Shown here in pieces: positions 24,097-33,048 of a DNA stretch of 37,736 nucleotides. How positions within the stretch are numbered: the stretch's first letter is position 1; every line of letters begins with the position of its first letter. The DNA comes from an uncultured Prevotella sp. GTDB taxonomy: Bacteria; Bacteroidota; Bacteroidia; Bacteroidales; Bacteroidaceae. The notes under the pieces were generated by a model, which was not told the DNA's origin, did not search any database, and worked only from the letters and a program-made list of their open reading frames with translations. A program made the position numbers and the translations under genes. Location of the stretch: assembly GCA_938028745.1 (NCBI GenBank), contig CALIZL010000059.1:1-37736 (forward strand), read 5' to 3'.

Positions 24097-25782
24097 ATGA
24101 ACGCAAAGTTCTTTTCATATATCTACATTTCTGCGGCGATAAGCATTGCTTTCACCCTCAGTTCGTGTAATGGATTTCTGGATCGTGAGGAAGATTCCTT
24201 CATTGATAAAACAGCAACGTTCGATTCTTACAATCGAACAAAGCAGTACCTGACCTATGCTTACACGCTACTTCCAGACGGGTTGAACCGCTTTTCGAGA
24301 GAAGCAATGTTGGCTTCGGCAACAGACGATGCCGAGTTTGCCATCGAATCGGCGGAAATTCAGCAGCTTAACAATGGCTCATGGAATGCTTTAAACAATC
24401 CGGACGATGTGTGGAACCGCTATTTTTCGGGAATTTCCAAGTGTTGTACGTTGTTGGAGAACACAAATCATGTAAATCTCGACATTTCGCGCCTAGACCC
24501 CGACAAGCAAGTGGAGTATGCCAACAGCCTGAAAGACATCCGCATGTGGCGTGCCGAGGCGCGTTTCCTTCGCGCTTATTTTCATTTCGAGTTGCTCAAA
24601 CGCTATGGTCCAATCCCCATTGTCACCTCTACGCTTAGCATTAACGGGAATTATGAGAACACGCCGCGCCCAACGATGAAAGAAGTTGTGGACTTCATTG
24701 CCAAAGAGTGTGACATAGCTGCCGATACGCTTGAACTCACGCCGTGGAGAAACGTAAACGATGCCTTTGGCCGTGCAACGAAAGGTGCAGCCTTAGCCTT
24801 AAAGAGTCGTTTGTTGCTCTATGCGGCAAGTCCGCTTTATGTTGACTTCGGTGATACAAACGAAGCCAACAAACCTACGGACATTGCGATGTGGAAGTCG
24901 GCGGCCGATGCCGCAAAAGCGGTTATCGACCTCAATCAATATGAGCTGGCATCGTCTTATGCCGACTTGTTTAAGAATGATTTTCAAAACAAAGAGTATA
25001 TCTTTGTACGTAGATATGCTGCCAATTCCGATTTTGAAAAAAGTAATTTCCCCGTTAGTTTTGGTGGAAAGGGTGGCACAAACCCCTCGCAAAACTTAGT
25101 GGACGACTACGAAATGCTTGATGGAACGCCTTTCGATTGGAACGACCCGGCCAAGGCTGCGCAGCCTTTTGAGAATAGGGATGCACGCTTAGGGGCCACC
25201 ATCTTAATGAACATGGCACCATTTAAAGGCAAAAAGGTTGCTACTTGTCCAGAAGGAGCAGATGCAAGCCCTAGCCCCAACGCCACGAAAACTGGCTATT
25301 ATCTGCGCAAATTCCTCAATGAAGATGTGAACATCCAAACGGGAGGCAGTAGTAGTGGCCATGTTGTTCCGCTGTTTCGCCTGGCAGAAATCTATTTGAA
25401 TTATGTCGAGGCACTTAACGAATGCGACCCAACAAATCCCGATATAGCCCTTTATCTCAACAAGGTTCGTAATCGGGCATCACTCCCTAACGTGTCGGCA
25501 CTTTCGCAAGAGCAGATGCGCGCTGTTATTCAGCACGAACGCCGTGTTGAATTGGCCTTTGAGGAGCACCGCTCTTGGGATGTTCGCCGTTGGAAGATTG
25601 CCTCTTCCACGCTCGGAGCACCCCTCATGGGCGTACAAATTGAGCGAAAGCCTTTGGGCGGATACACCTACATGCCTGTAAAAGTGGAACAAAGGGTGTT
25701 TCAACCCAAGATGTATTGGTATCCGATACCTCAGTCGGAAGTGCTCAAATTAAAGCAATGGAAACAAAATAATGGCTGGTAA
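24097..25782 (+). CDS. SusD/RagB-type surface glycan-binding lipoprotein (SusD2)
   Basis: This 561-residue lipoprotein has lipobox TLSSC (C24) and then NGFLDREEDSFID. SusD hallmarks are RAEARFLRAYFHFELLKRYGPIPIV, ALALKSRLLLYAASPLY and the C-terminal FRLAEIYLNYVEALNE, then ERRVELAFEEHRSWDVRRW. It would cap SusC2 and select glycans at the cell surface. It is clearly diverged from SusD1, so the locus holds two distinct SusCD pairs and not a recent duplication. The next gene follows after 15 bases. Confidence 0.94.
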   Translation: MNAKFFSYIYISAAISIAFTLSSCNGFLDREEDSFIDKTATFDSYNRTKQYLTYAYTLLPDGLNRFSREAMLASATDDAEFAIESAEIQQLNNGSWNALNNPDDVWNRYFSGISKCCTLLENTNHVNLDISRLDPDKQVEYANSLKDIRMWRAEARFLRAYFHFELLKRYGPIPIVTSTLSINGNYENTPRPTMKEVVDFIAKECDIAADTLELTPWRNVNDAFGRATKGAALALKSRLLLYAASPLYVDFGDTNEANKPTDIAMWKSAADAAKAVIDLNQYELASSYADLFKNDFQNKEYIFVRRYAANSDFEKSNFPVSFGGKGGTNPSQNLVDDYEMLDGTPFDWNDPAKAAQPFENRDARLGATILMNMAPFKGKKVATCPEGADASPSPNATKTGYYLRKFLNEDVNIQTGGSSSGHVVPLFRLAEIYLNYVEALNECDPTNPDIALYLNKVRNRASLPNVSALSQEQMRAVIQHERRVELAFEEHRSWDVRRWKIASSTLGAPLMGVQIERKPLGGYTYMPVKVEQRVFQPKMYWYPIPQSEVLKLKQWKQNNGW

Positions 25783-25797
25783 TTAAACAATCTTATC

Positions 25798-27816
25798 ATG
25801 ATAAAGTTAAAGAACATAGTGGCAATGCTGTCCCTCTTAGGCGCGATAGCTTGCACCGAAAATAACATAGCCTACGATGAAGTGGTGGATGTCCCCGAAG
25901 GCGTTTACCTTTCTGGCCCCTCGTCCGAATTTTCTTTGCCCATAGAGGCTGGGCGATTAACGGCCAGCTCGCGTGCCAACATGTTGAGTATTCGCGCTTG
26001 GTTGAAGAAAGATGGCCATTTTAAAATCTCGTATGTTGGCACCGACGGACAGCCTGTGGCCTATGGCAAGGGAAGTGAAATAACGCTTGCCAATAACTAC
26101 GTCAATACGTTTAGCTTATCAGCGGATGCCGAAGGTTTCTCTGTTCCTGCCGAAGGGCTTTACCAAGTGGTTGTTAACAAGCAACGAAAAGAGTTGACCC
26201 TCATCCCCATGCAGTTCGCCATGCAAGCCGATGGTGCGCTTACCTCAGACGGAAACACGGCTGTTGCGCTTAGCAACGTGGCTTACGACAAGCTTACGCA
26301 CATCGTAACTTGGAGCAATGCCGACTCTACCCAACAGCTATTGCCCAATAAATATGTGTTCAACATGAACAATGGCGTTCCGCTTTATCTGCGCGACAGC
26401 GATACGGAGAACGACACGCTGTCGACCGTTTTCACGGGCATGGCCTTGGCAGAACGCACCAACCAACTCACCGAAGTTTATCAAGAACTCACCAACCAGT
26501 CTGCCGTAAAGCTTAAATTCCCTTTGAAAGGACAGTACAATGTGCAGGTGCAATACAATGTCTTAACAGGAAAGTTTGCTGCGCGCATGGGTGGAAAGGG
26601 CGTTGAAGTAACGGGACTTGCCAACGAACTCTATATGGGCGGCACCAATTTTGGGACATGGAACACCAACGATGTGGTGAAGATGGCACCTGTTGGTGCT
26701 GTTGGCAATGGCGAATTTTGGCGGTTATGCCATTTGCAAGCAGGGAAAACGGTGGAATGGGCAACGGCAAAAGATGGTTCGCAAGCCTTTTCTTCGTTAA
26801 CCACGATGCAGGGCGTTACTTTGGATGGAAATGGGAAAGCCACGGTGAACACTACCGGACTGTATTTGGTTTATGTAAACTTAGACCGCAAATTAATTGC
26901 CTTTGAAACGCCAAAGGTGTATGCCGCAGGAGAGGCGTTGGGCAATAAAGAACTGCCCTTAACATCCAACGACAGCCGCTTGCAGGTAGAAACAACCGAG
27001 ACGGGAAACCTTAATCTCTTTGCTTTTTCCGACCAAAACGCACGCGATTGGTCAACGATGCAGTTCACCATTCGCAACGGCAAGGTGGCTTATCCAGGTG
27101 TAGCCGTGAACGAAATGCCTGCGTTGCCAGTGGCCAAAGGCACAACGGTTACGCTCAACATGGCCGACAATACGGCTGATTTTGGCGGAACAACCCCCGA
27201 AAGCCTTATACCGGAAGGAGTAAAACAGCTTTATATGACAGGCGACGACTTTGGGAAATGGGATTGGAACGCTCCCGAAATAGCATCGTTTGAGAATGGC
27301 TATGCCGGTGCTGCTCGTTGGTTTTACATTACGTATCTGCGTGGCGGAACGGCATTGGAGTTCTCAACAGAGAAAGCTTTTGGTAAAGGAAACTTTGCCA
27401 AACTGAAAACAGCAACAGATTATAACGTTGTAAACGATAGGGCTGTTGTGCCTAGCGATGGCATCTATCTTATCTATGTGGGGTTGGATTCGCGCGAAAT
27501 TGCCATCCAACCGCTAGAACTGTCGGGCGATTGTGGCGGCTCTGCGGTACAGTTTACAACCAATGCCGATGGGCGAACCATGAGCGCAACGCTTGCCAGT
27601 GGAGGCCGCATGCGCATCTATCCCAACATACCTGCCTTTAAAAACGTGAAGAAGTTTGGCTCGTGGAAACGCGAAGTCTACGTCGACCCTGTGTCTAAGG
27701 CCTTCTTGTATCGCAAAAATGGCGAAGGCGAACCCAACAAAGACTATGTGTGGAAGGCAGGAACAAAGATAACGATAGACTTTGTTTCAAAGAAAGCAAC
27801 AATCCAAGAACCTTAA
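25798..27816 (+). CDS. SusE/SusF-like surface glycan-binding lipoprotein
   Basis: This 672-residue predicted lipoprotein has lipobox GAIAC (C19). It lies directly after susD2, the usual SusE/F position. Two similar modules about 200 residues apart each start with a beta-strand plus tryptophan-containing turn: LYMGGTNFGTWN (about 278) and LYMTGDDFGKWDWN (about 478). Each is followed by FWRLCHLQAGKTVEWAT or WFYITYLRGGTALEFST. This resembles the starch-binding-like domains of SusE/SusF, where aromatic residues hold the glycan. The N-terminal 130 residues probably form another beta-sandwich (GVYLSGPSSEFSLPIEAG). No catalytic residues are expected. The likely role is holding polysaccharide at the surface. 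Confidence 0.85.
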   Translation: MIKLKNIVAMLSLLGAIACTENNIAYDEVVDVPEGVYLSGPSSEFSLPIEAGRLTASSRANMLSIRAWLKKDGHFKISYVGTDGQPVAYGKGSEITLANNYVNTFSLSADAEGFSVPAEGLYQVVVNKQRKELTLIPMQFAMQADGALTSDGNTAVALSNVAYDKLTHIVTWSNADSTQQLLPNKYVFNMNNGVPLYLRDSDTENDTLSTVFTGMALAERTNQLTEVYQELTNQSAVKLKFPLKGQYNVQVQYNVLTGKFAARMGGKGVEVTGLANELYMGGTNFGTWNTNDVVKMAPVGAVGNGEFWRLCHLQAGKTVEWATAKDGSQAFSSLTTMQGVTLDGNGKATVNTTGLYLVYVNLDRKLIAFETPKVYAAGEALGNKELPLTSNDSRLQVETTETGNLNLFAFSDQNARDWSTMQFTIRNGKVAYPGVAVNEMPALPVAKGTTVTLNMADNTADFGGTTPESLIPEGVKQLYMTGDDFGKWDWNAPEIASFENGYAGAARWFYITYLRGGTALEFSTEKAFGKGNFAKLKTATDYNVVNDRAVVPSDGIYLIYVGLDSREIAIQPLELSGDCGGSAVQFTTNADGRTMSATLASGGRMRIYPNIPAFKNVKKFGSWKREVYVDPVSKAFLYRKNGEGEPNKDYVWKAGTKITIDFVSKKATIQEP

Positions 27817-27892
27817 AAGTTCTATCGAGCAACTTTGCAACCGCTATCGTATTGCACGGCTATTCTATTCATCTGGTGTTGTAAGGTCTGTC

Positions 27893-27936
27893 CTATCGTG
27901 TGGCGAGTGCCATCACATAACGTCGCCAAACGATAG
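27893..27936 (+). promoter_or_regulatory. Intercistronic hairpin between SusE/F and GH16 genes
   Basis: CTATCGT-GT-GGCGA (27893-27906) pairs with TCGCC-AA-ACGATAG (27923-27936) around a 16-base loop. Nearby CGCTATCGT (27842-27850) is also complementary to ACGATAGCG (27930-27938), so two alternative folds compete. There is no T-run, so it is more likely an RNA-processing or stability element than a terminator. Confidence 0.5.
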
Positions 27937-27972
27937 CGATAGGCTTACAATACAACAAAAAATACAGGAAGT

Positions 27973-29973
27973 ATGAAAACAATCATTGCAACCATTTGTG
28001 CCCTGAGTATGGGCTACATCAGCATAAGCGCACAGCCCCATGTGCCTAAAACGCACGCGTTACCCGGTTGGACCAGCTTGAAAGGCGACGAGTTTAACGG
28101 CTCGTCTGTCGATAAAAAGCTTTGGGGACTCTATGGAGATGCCACAAAAAACTATGCCAACGATTACTATGGCAATAACACAGGTCAAGGTATGGCGCAG
28201 GTTTACCGCGACAAAATGGTTACGGTAAAGAACGGCATCCTAACAGTTCGTGCCACGCGAGATGCCATTCAGACGGGCATTCGCCGTCCTTCACCCCCCG
28301 ACCCCAATGTAGACTATGGTCCAATTATGCGTTATCCGCTAAAACCTAACCACAATTATACCACAATTGGGTGGTGGTCGGGCGCGTTGTCTAGCCGAGA
28401 TGCCGAGGGTGGCGGCAGGTATTATCCGCTCTATTCGCGTATCGAAGTAAAGGCAAAGATACCTTATACCATTGGTGTTTGGATGGCATTATGGTTGCGC
28501 CACCGCTATGGGGGTGCCGGAACTTTTGAAATTGACCTCGAAGAATTTTTCGTAAACGATGATGATAAGGATATAACACATAACTGGGAAGGGCACACTT
28601 ACCATTTTAAAGGGAAAAGAACCGTTCACCAATCCGTACACGGACTGGACCGTGCAAAGGCATATAAGGACCCAAACACGGGCGAAACCAAGTATAAAAC
28701 AACCTATAACCATAACGATTTTGCCGACCGCATAAGGGAGATTGACTTCAATCCGGCAGAAGATTTCCATGTGTACGGGGCACAAATGGACCCGCTGCCG
28801 GGCGACTCTTCTGTTCATCTGGCCGTTAGTTTCTTGTTAGATGGAAGGGTAAGGTCGGTATTTACAACCAAAACGGATAAGGTAGGCGGCTCTTCTGAAT
28901 ATCGTTTCAATGAGTTGTTGAAAGACAAATACATTAAAGGCAACATCGACCATATTTGGGATGTGGCGATAACCGGACAGGTTGGCGGCAAACCCGACGG
29001 CCAAGGCGGTGGCGTGTTGTACCCTGAAATGGACCCAAAGTATGGCGGAAACCTCAATAAAGTGCCTCGCAATTATGAAATGGATATCGATTGGTTGCGC
29101 GTTTTTAAGCGAACCAATAAGGCATTGTGGCTTGGCTCTATGCCCAAGGGCTCGGATTGGAAAACAAAAAACGTGGCACTAGAAATGTCTGCAACGCAGT
29201 TTAAGGGCTTGCAAGCGGGCGATCAGCTTGTAATGGACATCGACACGCTCAGCAACTCTGAATATCGAAAAGTGGGAAAGCTGAAACTCGACATCTACGA
29301 CCACAACGGTAATGCCATTACAACACTGAAACCCGAACTTGCACAACGCGATGCACAAGTAACCTTTATTGTTACAGACGACCTCTGCAAGAAACTGAAA
29401 GCCCAAGGGGGCGTGATGAAAGGCGAAAACATCCGCTTGTTCTCCGTTTGTCGTTCGCAAAGAGACAGTGCCAAGTGGGTGGGTTTCAAACAAATGGCAA
29501 ATGGCGAGGTACTTATTCCCGCCACCATGTTTGCAGACATAGAGAAAGGCCAACAAATAGAAGTGATGGTGCGAGACGTTGCTGCCGGAGGAACGCTTTG
29601 CCTACGACAATTTAAGAAACCAGAAGCAGGCAAGAACCATAGACCCGACCTTTCGGCCGATAAAGCCGCTGGAAACGTTTTGCCCTTAAAGGCTGGGCGT
29701 GACGAAAACACCTACACGTTTACCCTCAACGCGCAAGCCGTAAAGGAGTTAAAGCAACACGGACTGGCCGTAACGGGCAAGGGATGTTACTTGCGAAGTG
29801 TGCGAATTGTTGGCGAAAAGAAGAATACGGCTGTGAATAAGGTAGAAACTCACGCCCAAACCAACACGGCCGTCTACACCATCGATGGCCGCAAGGTGGC
29901 CGAACGTTGGCAGGAAGGCGCGCTTCCGCGCGGCATCTATATCGTAGGGGGCCGTAAAGTAATCGTAAAATAA
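27973..29973 (+). CDS. GH16-family glycoside hydrolase with T9SS C-terminal signal
   Basis: This 666-residue secreted enzyme has a signal peptide (cut near ISAQ, residue 20). The N-terminal sequence GDEFNGSSVDKKLWG is typical of GH16 endo-beta-glycanases (beta-glucanases, agarases, carrageenases). The catalytic motif reads FEIDLEE (185-191). E186 would be the nucleophile, D188 the helper, and E190 or E191 the acid/base, so the sequence allows either the ExDxE or ExDxxE form. About 250 residues of unassigned beta-rich sequence follow. The end VYTIDGRKVAERWQ, then LPRGIYIVGGRKVIVK resembles the Por/T9SS sorting tail. It should be exported through the outer membrane and act as the extracellular endo-enzyme of the locus. 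The exact substrate is not evident. Confidence 0.82.
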   Translation: MKTIIATICALSMGYISISAQPHVPKTHALPGWTSLKGDEFNGSSVDKKLWGLYGDATKNYANDYYGNNTGQGMAQVYRDKMVTVKNGILTVRATRDAIQTGIRRPSPPDPNVDYGPIMRYPLKPNHNYTTIGWWSGALSSRDAEGGGRYYPLYSRIEVKAKIPYTIGVWMALWLRHRYGGAGTFEIDLEEFFVNDDDKDITHNWEGHTYHFKGKRTVHQSVHGLDRAKAYKDPNTGETKYKTTYNHNDFADRIREIDFNPAEDFHVYGAQMDPLPGDSSVHLAVSFLLDGRVRSVFTTKTDKVGGSSEYRFNELLKDKYIKGNIDHIWDVAITGQVGGKPDGQGGGVLYPEMDPKYGGNLNKVPRNYEMDIDWLRVFKRTNKALWLGSMPKGSDWKTKNVALEMSATQFKGLQAGDQLVMDIDTLSNSEYRKVGKLKLDIYDHNGNAITTLKPELAQRDAQVTFIVTDDLCKKLKAQGGVMKGENIRLFSVCRSQRDSAKWVGFKQMANGEVLIPATMFADIEKGQQIEVMVRDVAAGGTLCLRQFKKPEAGKNHRPDLSADKAAGNVLPLKAGRDENTYTFTLNAQAVKELKQHGLAVTGKGCYLRSVRIVGEKKNTAVNKVETHAQTNTAVYTIDGRKVAERWQEGALPRGIYIVGGRKVIVK

Positions 29974-30073
29974 GGTAAAAGATTGTTTCCTCCTATACGT
30001 CGTGGCCTTTCTTCGCCTTAGAGTTAGGAGTTCATTTCTTATGAGTAAACTTGCACATAGCAGGCTTTAACAT

Positions 30074-30181
30074 CAGTACAACGCGGCTTGTACTGACACT
30101 ACAAGACGCTTGTACTGGCACTACAAGATGCTTGTAGCGTGACTACAAGCCGCTTGTAGCCACACTACAAACGGCTTTGTA
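30074..30181. repeat. Array of five small palindromes at 22-bp period
   Basis: Palindromes of the form TACAAG-NNG-CTTGTA start at 30100, 30122 and 30144, exactly 22 bases apart. A fourth (TACAAA-CGGC-TTTGTA) starts at 30166. A fifth, CAGTACAA-CGCGGC-TTGTACTG (30074-30095), is one base off phase. The arms are conserved while the central bases vary (ACG, ATG, CCG). The linkers share ACTG/GAC/CACAC-type bases. Confidence 0.85.
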
Positions 30182-30188
30182 CTGATAA

Positions 30189-30381
30189 GGCAGGTTCTAA
30201 AAATTGCCTTTGCTGTATTATTAGCTTTTAGTTGAGCAGGTTTTGCTTACTGCTTGAAGGAGCATAATGGACTATGCGACTGAAAGAATAAGCAAAAGAT
30301 GCCAGATAAAAGCAAAAAGACAGTGAAGAGCAATACAAGGAACAACAAATGAACCTTTGCGAGGAATTTTTAGAACATGCC
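30189..30381. mobile_element. MITE-like element, copy 1 (193 bp)
   Basis: The ends GGCAGGTTCTAAAAATT and AATTTTTAGAACATGCC are inverted copies (16 of 17). It is flanked by the 4-base direct repeat ATAA (30185-30188 and 30382-30385), a target-site duplication. The interior can form a hairpin: TTTTGCTTA (30241-30249) pairs with TAAGCAAAA (30289-30297), with GCATA/TATGC inside. There is no coding capacity. It is about 92% identical, without gaps, to 35328-35520. Confidence 0.88.
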
Positions 30382-30421
30382 ATAAGTTGATAACAAAAAT
30401 CATAACCATCTCAATTCAAAG

Positions 30422-32938
30422 ATGAGAACATTTACCAATCCTTTCCTCAAACCTCTCTATATAATAGCGGTGTCATTGCTGTGGTTCTGCACGGTGGTAT
30501 GCCATGCGGCCGAGCGGCATTTGTGGGACGAAGGCTGGCGATTTGCCTTACATCCAGACGATGCCCCGCTGCAACCTGACTTTAAAGACGATGCTTGGCG
30601 CCTGTTGGACTTACCGCACGACTGGGCAATTGAAGGCGACTTTTATGCCCAAAACCCATCGGGGGCCAACGGCGGGGCATTGCCTGGCGGTATAGGGTGG
30701 TACAGAAAGCATTTGGTTTTGCACGACAGCGATACCGCGTCTCGTTATGTTCTGCACTTCGATGGCGCATATATGAATACGTCGGTGTATGTAAACGGCA
30801 CGCTTTTGGGCACGCGCCCTTATGGCTTTATCAGTTTTAGTTACGACATTACGCCCCACCTTAACAAGCAAGGTGACAATGTTGTGGCTGTGAAGGTAGA
30901 CAATTCGCGGCAGCCTAACAGCCGTTGGTACACGGGATGTGGTGTTTATCGCCACGTATATTTGTCGAAATCAACAGATGTACGCGTGGCAGAATGGGGC
31001 GTGCAAGCCATTTCTGAGGTGAAGAAGGGTGTAGGACATGTAACGCTCAATACGCAGATTGAGAATTTCAGTGGGCACAGTCGTAGAGTTACGGTGCGCC
31101 AAAAGCTATGGAATAAGGCCCGCCGGCTGGTTACGCAGGCATCGAAGACCTGTGATGTTGCTGTTTCGGGAACAACAGTAAAACAACAAATGCGTGTGCC
31201 TAAACCGCAATTGTGGTCGCCCGCTTCGCCATATCTCTATACCCTAACAACCGAAATTATAGAGAATGGGCGTGTGCTAGATGGCGATACCATAAGGATG
31301 GGCATGCGAACGGTGGCGTTTGATGCTAAACAAGGCTTTTTCTTAAATGGCAAGAACATGAAGATTAACGGCGTTTGTCTGCATGGCGACTTAGGTTGTT
31401 TGGGTGCAGCCATTAACGAAGACGCCCTTTATCGGCAGGTTTCGATGATGAAAGCGATGGGCGCGAATGCCATAAGGTGTTCGCATAACCCGCCGGCACC
31501 CGAACTTTTGAACCTTTGCGACAGCCTAGGAATGCTAGTTGTTGACGAGGCTTTCGACAGTTGGCTGCACGGAAAAACGCCTTTCGACTATTCGTTGCAT
31601 TTCAAGACCTGGTTCGAACGCGATTTAAGAGATATGGTTTTGCGCGACCGCAACCACCCTTCTATCATTCTTTGGAGCATTGGTAACGAGGTTTTGGAAC
31701 AATGGGACAAGGTGGACAACGCCGGAATGGCATTAGAGGATGTGAACATTTTGCTGAACAACAGCAGGGATAAGGCCGCATTGGCACAGGGCGACACACT
31801 TAATGTTAAAGCGAAACTCACCCAAGCGTTGGCCGCCATTGTGCGCCGTTATGATTCAACGCGACTTATTACGGCTGGGTGCAATGAGGTGTCGCCAGAC
31901 AACAACTTGTTTAAAAGCGGGGCATTAGATGTGATTGGCTTTAACTATCATCAGAAAAAGGTGAAAGATGTGCCGCAGAATTTCCCCGAAAAGCCTTTCC
32001 TGATGACCGAAACGGTGTCGGCCTTGCAGACACGGGGCTATTATAAAATGCCGAGCGACTCGGTTTATCGCTTGCCTGGGCGTAAGCGCCCGTTCACCGA
32101 CCCCACGTTCCTTTGTTCGGCTTACGATAATTGTTGTGCCCATTGGGGCTCAACCCACGAGGCTACGTTGGACGTGGTGAAACACACGCCTTATTGCGCT
32201 GGGCAGTTTATTTGGACGGGTTTTGATTATATTGGCGAGCCAACACCGTTTAATTTCCCTGCTCGGAGCAGTTATTTTGGACTGGTAGACTTGGCCGGTT
32301 TTCCCAAAGATGCTTACTATCTATATCAGAGTGAGTGGACAAAGGGGCCAGTGTTGCACCTCTTTCCGCATTGGAATTGGATAGAAGGGCAAGCCATAGA
32401 CATGTGGTGTTATTATAATCAGGCCGATGAAGTAGAACTGTTTGTGAATGGGAAGTCGCAAGGCGTGCGCCAAAAACGCAACGAACACGAGTACCATGTG
32501 GCCTGGCGCGTAACGTTTGAACCTGGGGACGTGCGTGTGGTTGCTAGGAAAAACGGAAAGGTTGTAGCCGAGAAGTCGTTGAAAACGGCTGGTGCGCCCC
32601 ATCATATTCGGCTAACTCCTAATCGGCAAGTGATAAAAGCCAATGGCCGAAGTCTGTCGTTTGTTACGGTCGAGGTGGTGGATAAAGACGGCAATCTGTG
32701 TCCTTGGGCAGAAAACAACATCTTGTTTTCATTGACGGGAGAGGCCAAAATTGCAGGCGTTGACAATGGAAGTCCGTTTTCGTTGGAACGTTTTCAGGCT
32801 CACGAGCGGCGCGCCTTCTTCGGCAAATGCTTGGTGGTGGTGCAGGCAGGCAAGTCGCCTTCTACCGTTCGGCTTACCGCAAAGGCTGTGGATTTAGCCC
32901 CACAAACCATTGAAATCAACACGGTTGATGTGCGTTAA
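30422..32938 (+). CDS. GH2-family glycoside hydrolase (beta-galactosidase-type)
   Basis: This 838-residue enzyme has a signal peptide (cut near CHAA, residue 30) and probably works in the periplasm. In order it has: sugar-binding domain (about 32-185, LPHDWAIEGDF and FDGAYMNTSVYVNG); immunoglobulin-like domain (about 190-300); and TIM barrel (about 302-600). The acid/base is E423 in WSIGNEVLEQ and the nucleophile is E530 in FLMTETVSAL. C-terminal DUF4982-like (about 640-705) and GH2 C5-like domains follow. GH2 enzymes with this tail are most often beta-galactosidases, but other exo-activities occur in the family. It lies between the MITE and the GH3 gene and lacks the T9SS tail seen on GH16. 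Confidence 0.88.
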   Translation: MRTFTNPFLKPLYIIAVSLLWFCTVVCHAAERHLWDEGWRFALHPDDAPLQPDFKDDAWRLLDLPHDWAIEGDFYAQNPSGANGGALPGGIGWYRKHLVLHDSDTASRYVLHFDGAYMNTSVYVNGTLLGTRPYGFISFSYDITPHLNKQGDNVVAVKVDNSRQPNSRWYTGCGVYRHVYLSKSTDVRVAEWGVQAISEVKKGVGHVTLNTQIENFSGHSRRVTVRQKLWNKARRLVTQASKTCDVAVSGTTVKQQMRVPKPQLWSPASPYLYTLTTEIIENGRVLDGDTIRMGMRTVAFDAKQGFFLNGKNMKINGVCLHGDLGCLGAAINEDALYRQVSMMKAMGANAIRCSHNPPAPELLNLCDSLGMLVVDEAFDSWLHGKTPFDYSLHFKTWFERDLRDMVLRDRNHPSIILWSIGNEVLEQWDKVDNAGMALEDVNILLNNSRDKAALAQGDTLNVKAKLTQALAAIVRRYDSTRLITAGCNEVSPDNNLFKSGALDVIGFNYHQKKVKDVPQNFPEKPFLMTETVSALQTRGYYKMPSDSVYRLPGRKRPFTDPTFLCSAYDNCCAHWGSTHEATLDVVKHTPYCAGQFIWTGFDYIGEPTPFNFPARSSYFGLVDLAGFPKDAYYLYQSEWTKGPVLHLFPHWNWIEGQAIDMWCYYNQADEVELFVNGKSQGVRQKRNEHEYHVAWRVTFEPGDVRVVARKNGKVVAEKSLKTAGAPHHIRLTPNRQVIKANGRSLSFVTVEVVDKDGNLCPWAENNILFSLTGEAKIAGVDNGSPFSLERFQAHERRAFFGKCLVVVQAGKSPSTVRLTAKAVDLAPQTIEINTVDVR

Positions 32939-33048
32939 CACTTAAAGTCCCTCCATTTTGTGCCGCTACGATGCTTGTAAAAAGGCGTTTCGGTTTGAGC
33001 GGAGGGCATAACATCTGAACGAAATAAAAAACAACAATCTCGAAGAAT

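Larger units (their letters stand above)
29974..30421. other. Intergenic region with palindrome array and MITE
   Basis: No gene is seen in 448 bases. The first 100 bases are unremarkable. An array of short palindromes (30074-30181) is followed eight bases later by a 193-bp MITE-like element (30189-30381). A 36-base A+T-rich leader then precedes the GH2 gene. No clear promoter or terminator was identified, so GH2 may depend on read-through or on a promoter I cannot recognise. Confidence 0.7.

Noticed and set aside
30352..30359. Outward promoter carried by the MITE (AACCTTTG near its right end)
   Set aside because: The first two bases do not fit TAnnTTTG and no -33 element is at the right distance.
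32949..33006. CCCTCC/GGAGGG inverted repeat between GH2 and GH3
   Set aside because: The arms are six bases long with a 46-base loop, and an alternative CCGCT/AGCGG pairing conflicts. It is likely chance.
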